This document shows, in pieces, positions 1 to 8,695 of a stretch of 64,000 nucleotides of DNA. The translations under genes and the position numbers were made by a program. The notes below the pieces were generated by a model. That model was not told the origin of the DNA. It made no database searches and was given only the letters and a program-made list of their open reading frames with translations. The DNA is from Bryoerythrophyllum caledonicum. Taxonomy: Eukaryota > Streptophyta > Bryopsida > Pottiales > Pottiaceae. The stretch spans positions 36,594,371 through 36,658,370 of the forward strand of contig OZ020515.1 of the NCBI GenBank assembly GCA_963971425.1, given 5' to 3'. The first letter of the stretch is position 1, and each line of letters opens with the position of its first letter.

Positions 1-806
1 AGTCGAAAACTATGGGTGTCACTTATCAAAACCAAGGACAAAGTTATTGACAAATTCAAAAAATTTAAAAACCGCAAAGAAAATCACACGGGGAAGAAGA
101 TTATTACACTCCGTACGGACAACGACACCGAATATATGTCTTTAGCCTTCCAACAACTCCTCATTGATTCCGGTATTCACCATGAACGCACACAATATTA
201 CACTCCTCAAAGCAATGGTGTTTCGGAGCGCAAAAATTGATCTATAGTCGAGATGGCTCGATGCCTTTGCTTTCAACACAACATTCCATCTTACTTATGG
301 TCCGAGGCCATCAAGACCGCCACTTATATTATTAATCGAGTCCCTACTCGTATTTTAACCAACACGACACCATAAGAAGTTTTTTCTGGTATGAAACCTG
401 ATTTATCCCAGCTTCGTGTATTCGGCACACGAGTCTTTGTCTACATTCCAAAAGAAAAAAGGTACAAAATGTCTCCCAAAGCCTCTAGTTGTATTCTTCT
501 TGGTTTAGATGAATCCACTAAAGGATATAGATATTATTGTCCATACACACATCGCATTATCATTTCCAGGGATATTAAGATCGATGAGGGAAACTCATGT
601 CACACCCCACCCGACATTCCTTCCCAACCTGAAGCTAGATAAGGTCGTTTCAGACTTGTGATCCCTCAAATGGACCCTAAACAAGATAACATTCCCTCCA
701 TTGATGGTAATCAACATCAAGACGTGACATATTTCCCCCTGCCACCTCCACCCTCACCACACACGACTACAACGGAGTCTGCACTTCACACCAATACACC
801 GTGGCA
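1..806 (+). pseudogene. Ty1/copia polyprotein remnant, integrase part (left of LINE-A)
   Basis: This is the integrase C-terminal half and linker of a copia Pol polyprotein, entering from the left edge. The integrase core is recognisable by RTDNDTEY near the start and by YTPQSNGVSERKN just before an in-frame TGA at 238. Homology continues through that stop (VEMARCL, LPSYLW-like, INRVPTR) to a second stop near 373. The GKKP-like domain follows with LRVFGTRVFVYIP and GYRYYCP. The coding frame then runs into a proline/threonine-rich linker and is cut at 795-806 by the target duplication of LINE-A. It resumes at 13901. The two stops make it a dead copy. Copia assignment is secure from family motifs; gag and protease lie outside the window. 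Confidence 0.88.
795..806. repeat. Target-site duplication of LINE-A, 3' side
   Basis: TACACCGTGGCA occurs here and again at 13889-13900, on the two sides of LINE-A. The match is 12/12, and the copia reading frame continues from one copy to the other. This marks a target-primed insertion and defines the element ends. Confidence 0.93.
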
Positions 807-1031
807 GAAGAAGAAGAACGCCGGTCTCCGAAGGGGGCCGGCGTGGATAAAGTGTCCGTTCATTCCACCACTAAGTCCATGCCCACCGGGCATGGGTTAG
901 TAGTATGGAACTACTTCCCCCTTTCGAGGGTGGACACTATGTATCAGTAACAAGTGACCAATACAAAGGGACCAAGGTTTCAAAAAGTCTCTAAGAAAGG
1001 AGGGCGTGTATGGTGAGGCACACGTGCATGT
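807..1031 (-). other. LINE-A 3'UTR with terminal hairpin and (TTC)4 tail
   Basis: The sense 3' end carries a stem-loop near 819-842 (arms around GCCGGCC.. and ..GACCGGC, loop UUC) directly followed by four TTC triplets and then the target duplication. The same hairpin and tail end LINE-B (around 17095) and LINE-C (around 38343-38381), so this is probably the recognition element for the element's own reverse transcriptase. That role is inferred from position and conservation. Confidence 0.8.
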
Positions 1032-4000
1032 CTATGGAGGGGGGTTCGATGCGTCAGGAAGGGGTTGGTTGTTTTCAAGTTTTCGTTTATGGAGGAGTAT
1101 AGACATAGCATGTTGAATTGCAATAGTGTTAATATTTGAGAAGGTGGTCATGATAGAAGTGATGGGGATTTTAAATGTTTCTTCAAGGATTGTCATTGAG
1201 GGAATGAAGGTGGTGGCTCTGGCACCCGCAGTGATGACAATGAGGGGGTCTACTTTCCATCCTAGTGCTTGAATATCGTCAAGTAATGGTTGGTATTTAT
1301 TTGTTTTATTAGTAATAGTGTCCGGAGAGAATCTATCATTACAATATGTGAATTCAATAAACTGAATAGTGAGGCTGGGGTCTATGTGGTTTGGTGGAGG
1401 GTCTTTGTATGAAAGTCCTCTAACACATAGTAGGTCTGGTTTGAATCTTGCATTACAATGGCATCTTTGAGTGTAACATGTGCATGGTAATAGCCAAGGG
1501 GGGACCGTATTTTCTAGTGGGTTGTCATTAAAGGTTCCGGCATTCATGAGAATGAAGCTGCGGGATTTAGTTGATGATATAAGTAGTTTACGGATAGCCC
1601 ATACGGCTTTGTTATGTCTTTTGACAATAAGTGAGTGTATATGGGGGTTTCGGCACTTTAATAAGATATGTAGCCATGTGTCCGGGTCTGTGGTGTTGCA
1701 AATTGGACATGTTATTGTAGGGAATCTTTCTATTCCAAAGAAGAGTTGTTTGCGGGCATTACCCATGTATTGTCCGGTGCGGAATTTGATAAGGCATGTG
1801 ATTTGTGGGTCCGTAATGATTGGGTTTTTCCAAAAATTGTTGGACAATATGTTGTGAATGTTTGGGTTGCCGGTCCATTTTTCAATATTGGGAAAATTTT
1901 CTGTGAGTTTTTCTAGGTTGTTTATAAGATCATGTTTTTTGAGATATTTGTCTAAGAATCGTATGGGGCCTTTGTCGGGAGTTTCGCCCATAGAGGGCCA
2001 TTCATATCTATGATAGTAATATGGGGTGGCATGGGCGTGTTCGTATGGATGTTCGGCGTCCTTGTGGGTTTTTTCTCTTCCCTCCTTTGCTAGTTTGTCG
2101 GCTTCTTCATTGCCGGCGATGTTAGCATGAGCTCGGACTTTGTGGAGTGTAGTAATTTGTGTGCGACTTTGGAGCATTCCAATCATAGATGTAAGGATAG
2201 TTTTGTCCGGGTGACTGTTGTGTAAAGTGGGGTGTTTAATGTGTGTATTTAGAAGATGTAATACATTTACGCAGTCTGTAAAGATGTGAGCCGGTTCGTT
2301 TTGGTATTGAGTGGTGATTATCTTAAGGGTTTTGTGTATAGCCATCATTTCGGCTCTGAGAATGTTTTGGAGTCCATGTAGTCGTTTGCCTAATTTTATT
2401 TGTTTGGTTAAGTTGTATATCCCATAACCGGCTTTTTCACGGTGCCAATGTCCCGGGCTTACTTCAGTTGGTTCTTTAAAAGAGCCGTCAGTATAGTAGC
2501 TAAAGTTGGGGTCAAATTTAGGATCGGTGTTTGTTTGGTAGTTGGGGAGTGGGAGGCTTAGTTCGGTTATTGGTAGTGCGGGGATGTTTGTGTGGGGGGT
2601 TTTAGACCATTTTTTGTTACGGTTTACACGGATTGAGGTAGGTGAGGGAGGGGCAATTGCGGTGTATACCTTGTTAATGTTTAGATTTTTTGCTATCAAG
2701 GTGAGATGAGTGAGGTTTTCAAGAGTACCTATCTCCCGAGTTTGGTGATGTATACATAGGATACGTAGGGTTGCTGGTTCAAGGCGGGGAGTTTGTATTT
2801 GTGGTGGTATAGTAGGTTCAATGTAAGTCATAGAGTCCGCTTCAAATAGTACTATGATATGAGAGTCCGGGAATGGGCCTGAGTATGGGTTAGAGTTGTG
2901 GTACCAATTAGTGTCGGGAGTGATAATAATGGTGATGTTGTGGTTAGGATCATTGTTTGCCGCTAGACATGCCCAATGTATTGCTCGTTGTGTTTCTTCT
3001 TCGTTGTGAGGGTGTGCGAGACCTATTCCGCTCCATCTATAATCAAAAGCTTTACCAAGAGAACCAAAAATCTTATCACGTTCGAATGGAGAGTAGAATT
3101 TTGAGATTTTTGTGGAGCATGTAACGGGGGATGAGAAGTATGAATGTGTGATATTTAGAGATGTAATAATGTAGTCTAGGATTGGATCGGGTAATGTGTA
3201 TTGTGCATTTTTAAGGGGGTCTTTTTTGGATATACGGTATTTATATCTTTGGTATAACCAAACAATTTCGGTTTCAAATGTTTGGGGTATTGGTTCAATG
3301 TTGATGGTGGCTTGTAGTGCGTTGTGATATTGGTTCCACAGCCATTGTAATCTAGCGAGTGGTATGGTTATTAGATGCCTTCCATTATCTTCGTATATGT
3401 GGGCATTATCTTGTTGTATTTTAATTGAATTAGTTTGTGCCAGGATGTCAGTTTCGGGATTACATTCGATTGTAGAGATGTTAAGGAGGGGGATAATAAG
3501 AGGTGGCGCGACGAATCTTCTATCTCGCGGTTGTGCTTGGGGATGGTGTATTTGTATGATATTCAGGTAATAACTATTTTGAGTTTTGAGGTAGTATTGT
3601 CTGAGGATTTCTGTGTTATATAGGGAAGCATTTGGGTTGTGCCAAGGGAAAAGATTTCTTTGTGGGAGCCATTTGGTGTAGGTGGTGTTATTTTGAGACC
3701 AATGGCATAGGTATAAGGTGTGTTGTTTGCTTATTTTGTTGGAGTCAATGTATTTTCTATGTTTGTGCATGGTTATGTTGTTTATTGGGTATATGGAAGG
3801 ATTTTTTAAAATGTGTGGTGGAGGGGCATATGGTCGTGAGTGTGGCGGGTTTGGAGGGATTGATGGGAGATTGGTATTGGGATGGGTGTCATTGTGACCA
3901 ATGATGTATTGGTCTTTGAGTGTGTAAGGTGGGGCGTGAGTATTGCAGGGGTTCAGACAATCAGGGAGACATGGAGTTTGACAAAATAATTGTTTAGCAA

Positions 4001-7000
4001 TTTTTAACGCACTTTTTATTAATTTGTGAGGGGTACCGTGGAATGTTCTGTAGTTCTTGTCGTCCATGAGTTGTGTTCCATTAGGTAGTGTAATTTGTTT
4101 TAGATCGGTAATGTTTGTTGCTAAAAGTTTTTGGAGGAGTTTGGCGGATAGTTGTCGGTCAAGTCTGGGGAGATTGTGTATTTCGTTTGCCCAATTTTGT
4201 TCAAGCGGTGCGGGGCCTAGTAAGAAGTCTTCTAGTGTGCTTTTTAGGAATGTTTGACCCACTGTTTTGAGTAGAAAGAGTGTGCGGGTAATAGGAGACC
4301 GAAGACAATCAGTTTTCTTTAGTCTTTGGAGGTATTGTGCTCCTCCATAAATGGCAAGGATGTGTCGGAGGAGTCCACTGTAAATTTGGCCTAGTCGTCC
4401 CTCGTCGTTAAGTGCATTTTGGAGTTGTTCTCCAATGCAGCGTAAATAGGCATTTTTGAGGGAAAAAGCTTCTAATCCAAATAGTTCGTGGGGGAGTTGT
4501 GTTATGACATTGGACATGCATTTAGGGAGTCCACATACTTTCTTTTGTATGGCCATGATTTTTTTGTCAAGTTTGTTTATGGCGGGCATGGAATAAGGAA
4601 CTGCATAAAAACTATATGAGATACCCGGTCGTATGACGGTATCAATCATTTTTATTTTTTGTTGTAATGTGGCCGGGCATAGTGTGAGTTCATTGCATTG
4701 TTTAATAAGCTTCGTAGTAGTAACGTGGGTTTGAATTTTCCATTTTAACGATGGGACTAGGTTTATTCCAAGGTATATGTAAGGTTGGTTCTGGTTGAGT
4801 ACCGGAATTGGTTGGTTACGATAGTGGATATTGGTAGCTTGAATAAAGGCTTTGAAGGCGGTCGGATTTATTTTGGATTTATTTGGGCATCCGGTTACGG
4901 CACATTTTTGGACCCCAAGTTCCATCCCTGTCCATAAACAAAATTTGTCTATTTTGTCTAGTTGGGTTTGGAGTGGTTTAAGACGCCCGGAGATGGCCGC
5001 TAGGTCGTCGGCATATGCGGCCGAGTTTATGGTGACTTTAGAAGTACCAAATGTGTAGCCATTATTGCCTCTTTGAAGCCATCTCAATAGAGGTTCTAGA
5101 AAAATAATAAAGAGGTACGGGCTCAATGTGTCGCCTTGTATGGTACCACGTTGGATGGGGATAGGGCGCGTTTTACCAAAGAATTCTCCGACGTATGTAG
5201 TGGTAGATTGAGAGTATATATTGCCAACTAGTGTGACTGCGTCTTCCGGGTACCCAAGATCACTCATAACGGCTAGTAATCGAGGATGGTCAATGGAACC
5301 AAATGCGTTTTTGAAGTCAATATAGAGTATGTAGATGTCTTTATTTGTGAATTTTGCATCCTCAAGAGCGGCAATGAGGGTTTGAAGTTGCCGTGTGGTA
5401 CTTCTCTCGGCTCTAAATCCTTCTTGGCTTTCATGTAATATTTGGTGTATTTCTCCGTAGGCCGATAGTATTGATGTAAGTGTACTAGTATATAATTTGT
5501 AAATGGTGTTAGCTAGGGCAATAGGTCGGTGGTTAGGTAGCACGGCTGGGTTGCCTTTTTTGTATAATAAGATTGTTAGACTTGTTTTCCAAGATGCGGG
5601 AATGGATTTTTGTTTGTAACAATGAAGGAAAAATAATGATAGGAGATCGTGGAATCTTGGGGGCATATTTTTTAGAATTGAGTTGGGTATATGGTCCGGG
5701 CCAGGGGCTTTATTGGTTCCAAGATTTTTGAGACACATGTTGTATGTGTCTCTGTTATAGTATGTGTGGAGAGGTGTAGTTGGTTCTCCTCTTTTATCAA
5801 TAGTAAATCCGTCTAAATCATGCCACGGGTATTTTCTAACTCCGCATGTGCATGTTGGTGTATGTTGTGGTTGAAAGTAACATGTGGGGACGGTTGGTCT
5901 ATTGTTTATGGATTGCTGAAGATGTATTTCGTTTGCGATGTCATCTGGGCTGGTTAATATGTTATTGTTTTGGTCTAAAATGCAGTCCAGTGGCAGGTTT
6001 GTGTTGTTTTTAAAGACTTTTCTATTAATCTTTTTTGGGCTTGTTTCGTATAATTGACGATATTTAGAAATAGCTTTTTTGACACATTCTCTTGCATATT
6101 TTGTAGTGATTTTCTGAGCTTCTTTGTTGGCGGTTTTTGCAATAATTGCGATGTCTTTTAGCCAGTCTTCGTGAGGGGTGTTGGGTAGTGGTACTTGTGG
6201 GATTTGGGGATGGCGGAGGTGCTGTAGTTCTGAGAGTATGGGGTGGTTTTGCCAATTTTGGTTGGTTTTAGCAATATAAATTGTTTTGCGAATAGTGTGG
6301 TATGTGGCAAGATGTTGTTTCCACTTTTTAGCTAGTTTTCTTGGGAGATACCCACCTTGTTTCAAGGTTCTCGGTGTTAGTTGTGGAATTGGGGGTGCTT
6401 GACAAGTCTTTTCTAGTGTAGTAGAAATCTCGTTAATGAGTTTGTCAAGAATCGTGCAAGCTTCTTGCCATTGAATATGTGTGAGGTGTTGGTGGTTAGA
6501 AAGAGTATCTGTAAGGGAGTCTATTATTAGTGAGTTTTTTTCGAAGAATATTGTATTAAAGTTGTCAAGGTTTACTTTTGGGATGGGGTTTAATATTTTA
6601 ATATCATTTGAGTTGATGGTTGTAGGAGGTCTACTTATTAGGGTGTTGTGAGGTATATTGAGTTGGATTGGGAAGTGGTCCGAGTTTAAGTTGATTGTGG
6701 TATTGGTAGTAGATGTATATCGCGTATGGTTAGGTGTTTTAATGTAGAATCCATCGATTAGGCTAGTGTGTGTGTAATTAAGTCCACCTTGGCGAGAGTA
6801 TTGTGTATCGGTTGGAATTAAATATAATTCTAGGTTATTCGTATAATTTTGCCATTGATAGTCTCTATCAAGTGGGGGGGTAAAAACCTCTCCGTTTTGC
6901 CGTCCAATAAGGGCGATGTCTCGATTAAAGTCTCCGCAGAGTATTATTGTATGGTTAGTGTGTGTATTTATTTGTGAGGTGATAGAGTTTTGGATTTCCG

Positions 7001-8072
7001 GAATAAGCCTAGAGTCCTCTATATGTGAGGGCATATATAGATGAAGAATGAGCCATGGTTGGAGGGGTCGGTTAGAAATTTCAATAATTTGCAAATATGG
7101 TGATATATTAGCCGGGGTAGGGATTTTAGTAATATTTCCGGGAAAGGCATATGTTTGGTGTATGAGCATGAGTAGACCTCCTCTTGCCGGTGTATATGGC
7201 CTTCGTTGTTGGATGCATCGTGTGAGAGAATGAGTGTTATTAAATATTAGTTTATAATCGGGGAATGCTTTTTGGATGTATTTTGTGGATTTAGTAGCTG
7301 TTAGTTTGGTTTCTTGTATGGCAATTATGGCGGGTGGTGTGTTGGTGTGGGTGGTTAGATTATGGATGCTTGGTAAAGCAGTGTTTAACGTTGAGGCGTT
7401 CCATGTAGTTATATATGTGTTGCTATTGTCCAGATTGTCGTGGTTACAGGGTGGAGGGGGAATGTGGGCGGGTGTCGGGGCGGGGTGTGTGTAGGCGTGG
7501 ATTGGTTCGAAGCATCTAAGAGATTCGAGGATTAGACTGTGTGTAAGGTAGGGAAATTTCAGTTGTAGTACATCGGGGGAAGGGGGTGGGGTTTGGCTAT
7601 GAATGAAGTTGTATAGGTCATTGTGTAGAGAGGTTTTGTGTTCAAAAAGGTGTTGGTTTTCTTCTAGGAATTTAGTGTATGGGTGGGGTGTATCTATATG
7701 TCTTTCAGGGGGATTATGTAGAGAGGATAGGGTGTTTAGTAATATATCTGTCCAGTATGTTGGGTTTGTGTTGGTTGGGCGTTGGTTGGTGATATTATTG
7801 CATTCGTCTATTGAAGGGTGGAGGGTTGTGATTATGGCAAATAGGATATGTGCGGATGGGTGGTTGTTGTTTTTTTTTTGGTTAATGTAGCGGGAAATGT
7901 TGGGGTAGAGGGTGGAATAGTTTTGGTGGAGTATGTGATTGTTTTTTAGGAGTGGTGCAAATGAAGATGCTAGTTGTTGATATTCGGGGTGGAGTTTTAT
8001 AGTATTCGGAATGAAATATGTTTTTGCTAATCTTTTGTGTGTTTTTGGATGATTTTGAAATACATCCGGCAT
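1032..8072 (-). CDS. LINE-A ORF2: APE endonuclease, reverse transcriptase, RNase H, RLE endonuclease
   Basis: This 2346-residue intact frame should carry all catalytic steps of retrotransposition. The APE nuclease spans about 220-475, with TWN 223-225, QET 253-255, GDFN 380-383, SLIDGF from 437 and SDHF 464-467. The reverse transcriptase spans about 788-1060, with the motif A aspartate D919, RGTIQGDTLSP at 976-986 and YADD at 1020-1023. A chromodomain-like stretch lies at about 1440-1497. RNase H spans about 1857-2000 (D1862, E1908, D1933, H1982, D1992). A CCHC finger (C2122, C2125, H2135, C2140) is followed by KRHN at 2151. The restriction-like endonuclease has PD 2212-2213, E2240 and K2256/K2259-Y2260. 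The start is the first ATG, immediately after a 2A motif. A C-terminal RLE together with an N-terminal APE is the Dualen-type arrangement. Confidence 0.9.
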   Translation of the reverse strand: MPDVFQNHPKTHKRLAKTYFIPNTIKLHPEYQQLASSFAPLLKNNHILHQNYSTLYPNISRYINQKKNNNHPSAHILFAIITTLHPSIDECNNITNQRPTNTNPTYWTDILLNTLSSLHNPPERHIDTPHPYTKFLEENQHLFEHKTSLHNDLYNFIHSQTPPPSPDVLQLKFPYLTHSLILESLRCFEPIHAYTHPAPTPAHIPPPPCNHDNLDNSNTYITTWNASTLNTALPSIHNLTTHTNTPPAIIAIQETKLTATKSTKYIQKAFPDYKLIFNNTHSLTRCIQQRRPYTPARGGLLMLIHQTYAFPGNITKIPTPANISPYLQIIEISNRPLQPWLILHLYMPSHIEDSRLIPEIQNSITSQINTHTNHTIILCGDFNRDIALIGRQNGEVFTPPLDRDYQWQNYTNNLELYLIPTDTQYSRQGGLNYTHTSLIDGFYIKTPNHTRYTSTTNTTINLNSDHFPIQLNIPHNTLISRPPTTINSNDIKILNPIPKVNLDNFNTIFFEKNSLIIDSLTDTLSNHQHLTHIQWQEACTILDKLINEISTTLEKTCQAPPIPQLTPRTLKQGGYLPRKLAKKWKQHLATYHTIRKTIYIAKTNQNWQNHPILSELQHLRHPQIPQVPLPNTPHEDWLKDIAIIAKTANKEAQKITTKYARECVKKAISKYRQLYETSPKKINRKVFKNNTNLPLDCILDQNNNILTSPDDIANEIHLQQSINNRPTVPTCYFQPQHTPTCTCGVRKYPWHDLDGFTIDKRGEPTTPLHTYYNRDTYNMCLKNLGTNKAPGPDHIPNSILKNMPPRFHDLLSLFFLHCYKQKSIPASWKTSLTILLYKKGNPAVLPNHRPIALANTIYKLYTSTLTSILSAYGEIHQILHESQEGFRAERSTTRQLQTLIAALEDAKFTNKDIYILYIDFKNAFGSIDHPRLLAVMSDLGYPEDAVTLVGNIYSQSTTTYVGEFFGKTRPIPIQRGTIQGDTLSPYLFIIFLEPLLRWLQRGNNGYTFGTSKVTINSAAYADDLAAISGRLKPLQTQLDKIDKFCLWTGMELGVQKCAVTGCPNKSKINPTAFKAFIQATNIHYRNQPIPVLNQNQPYIYLGINLVPSLKWKIQTHVTTTKLIKQCNELTLCPATLQQKIKMIDTVIRPGISYSFYAVPYSMPAINKLDKKIMAIQKKVCGLPKCMSNVITQLPHELFGLEAFSLKNAYLRCIGEQLQNALNDEGRLGQIYSGLLRHILAIYGGAQYLQRLKKTDCLRSPITRTLFLLKTVGQTFLKSTLEDFLLGPAPLEQNWANEIHNLPRLDRQLSAKLLQKLLATNITDLKQITLPNGTQLMDDKNYRTFHGTPHKLIKSALKIAKQLFCQTPCLPDCLNPCNTHAPPYTLKDQYIIGHNDTHPNTNLPSIPPNPPHSRPYAPPPHILKNPSIYPINNITMHKHRKYIDSNKISKQHTLYLCHWSQNNTTYTKWLPQRNLFPWHNPNASLYNTEILRQYYLKTQNSYYLNIIQIHHPQAQPRDRRFVAPPLIIPLLNISTIECNPETDILAQTNSIKIQQDNAHIYEDNGRHLITIPLARLQWLWNQYHNALQATINIEPIPQTFETEIVWLYQRYKYRISKKDPLKNAQYTLPDPILDYIITSLNITHSYFSSPVTCSTKISKFYSPFERDKIFGSLGKAFDYRWSGIGLAHPHNEEETQRAIHWACLAANNDPNHNITIIITPDTNWYHNSNPYSGPFPDSHIIVLFEADSMTYIEPTIPPQIQTPRLEPATLRILCIHHQTREIGTLENLTHLTLIAKNLNINKVYTAIAPPSPTSIRVNRNKKWSKTPHTNIPALPITELSLPLPNYQTNTDPKFDPNFSYYTDGSFKEPTEVSPGHWHREKAGYGIYNLTKQIKLGKRLHGLQNILRAEMMAIHKTLKIITTQYQNEPAHIFTDCVNVLHLLNTHIKHPTLHNSHPDKTILTSMIGMLQSRTQITTLHKVRAHANIAGNEEADKLAKEGREKTHKDAEHPYEHAHATPYYYHRYEWPSMGETPDKGPIRFLDKYLKKHDLINNLEKLTENFPNIEKWTGNPNIHNILSNNFWKNPIITDPQITCLIKFRTGQYMGNARKQLFFGIERFPTITCPICNTTDPDTWLHILLKCRNPHIHSLIVKRHNKAVWAIRKLLISSTKSRSFILMNAGTFNDNPLENTVPPWLLPCTCYTQRCHCNARFKPDLLCVRGLSYKDPPPNHIDPSLTIQFIEFTYCNDRFSPDTITNKTNKYQPLLDDIQALGWKVDPLIVITAGARATTFIPSMTILEETFKIPITSIMTTFSNINTIAIQHAMSILLHKRKLENNQPLPDASNPPP

Positions 8073-8120
8073 TGGGCCTGGGTTAGTTTCTATGTCTCCG
8101 CAAAGTATAATAAGTAGCTT
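8073..8120 (-). other. 2A-like ribosome-skipping motif before LINE-A ORF2
   Basis: In the ORF2 frame, the 16 codons just upstream of the ATG read KLLIILCGDIETNPGP. This contains the full D-(V/I)-E-x-N-P-G-P 2A core with a leucine-rich lead-in, as in picornaviral 2A and in 2A of trypanosome and sea-urchin non-LTR elements. 2A makes the ribosome skip the Gly-Pro bond, so ORF2 protein would begin Pro-Met. The frame stays open upstream through the CAA tract to a TAA near 8606, but I find no ATG in it. Confidence 0.85.
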
Positions 8121-8163
8121 GCAATGAATGATGCCTATGGTTATTAGTGGGAGGGGTGTGGAG

Positions 8164-8553
<390 letters not shown>

Positions 8554-8695
8554 ATATATATTGTAGTATATAAATATACTATGGAAGTTTTTTGTTTTAT
8601 TTTATTTATGTTTCTATATTTATTTTTGTACTTAGTATATTTTTTAGTATATATATATACTATATTGTTTTTGGTTGTAGCGTTCTTTGACGCTA
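8554..8695 (-). other. LINE-A inter-ORF spacer with AT-rich inverted repeats
   Basis: This short AT-rich spacer follows the tandem stop codons TAA-TAG of ORF1. It contains a perfect palindrome TAGTATATATATATACTA near 8647-8664 and a second near-palindrome of the form TAGTATA..TATACTA near 8565-8582. The arms share the same TAGTATA sequence, so either hairpin could form in the RNA. No gene is seen. Confidence 0.6.
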
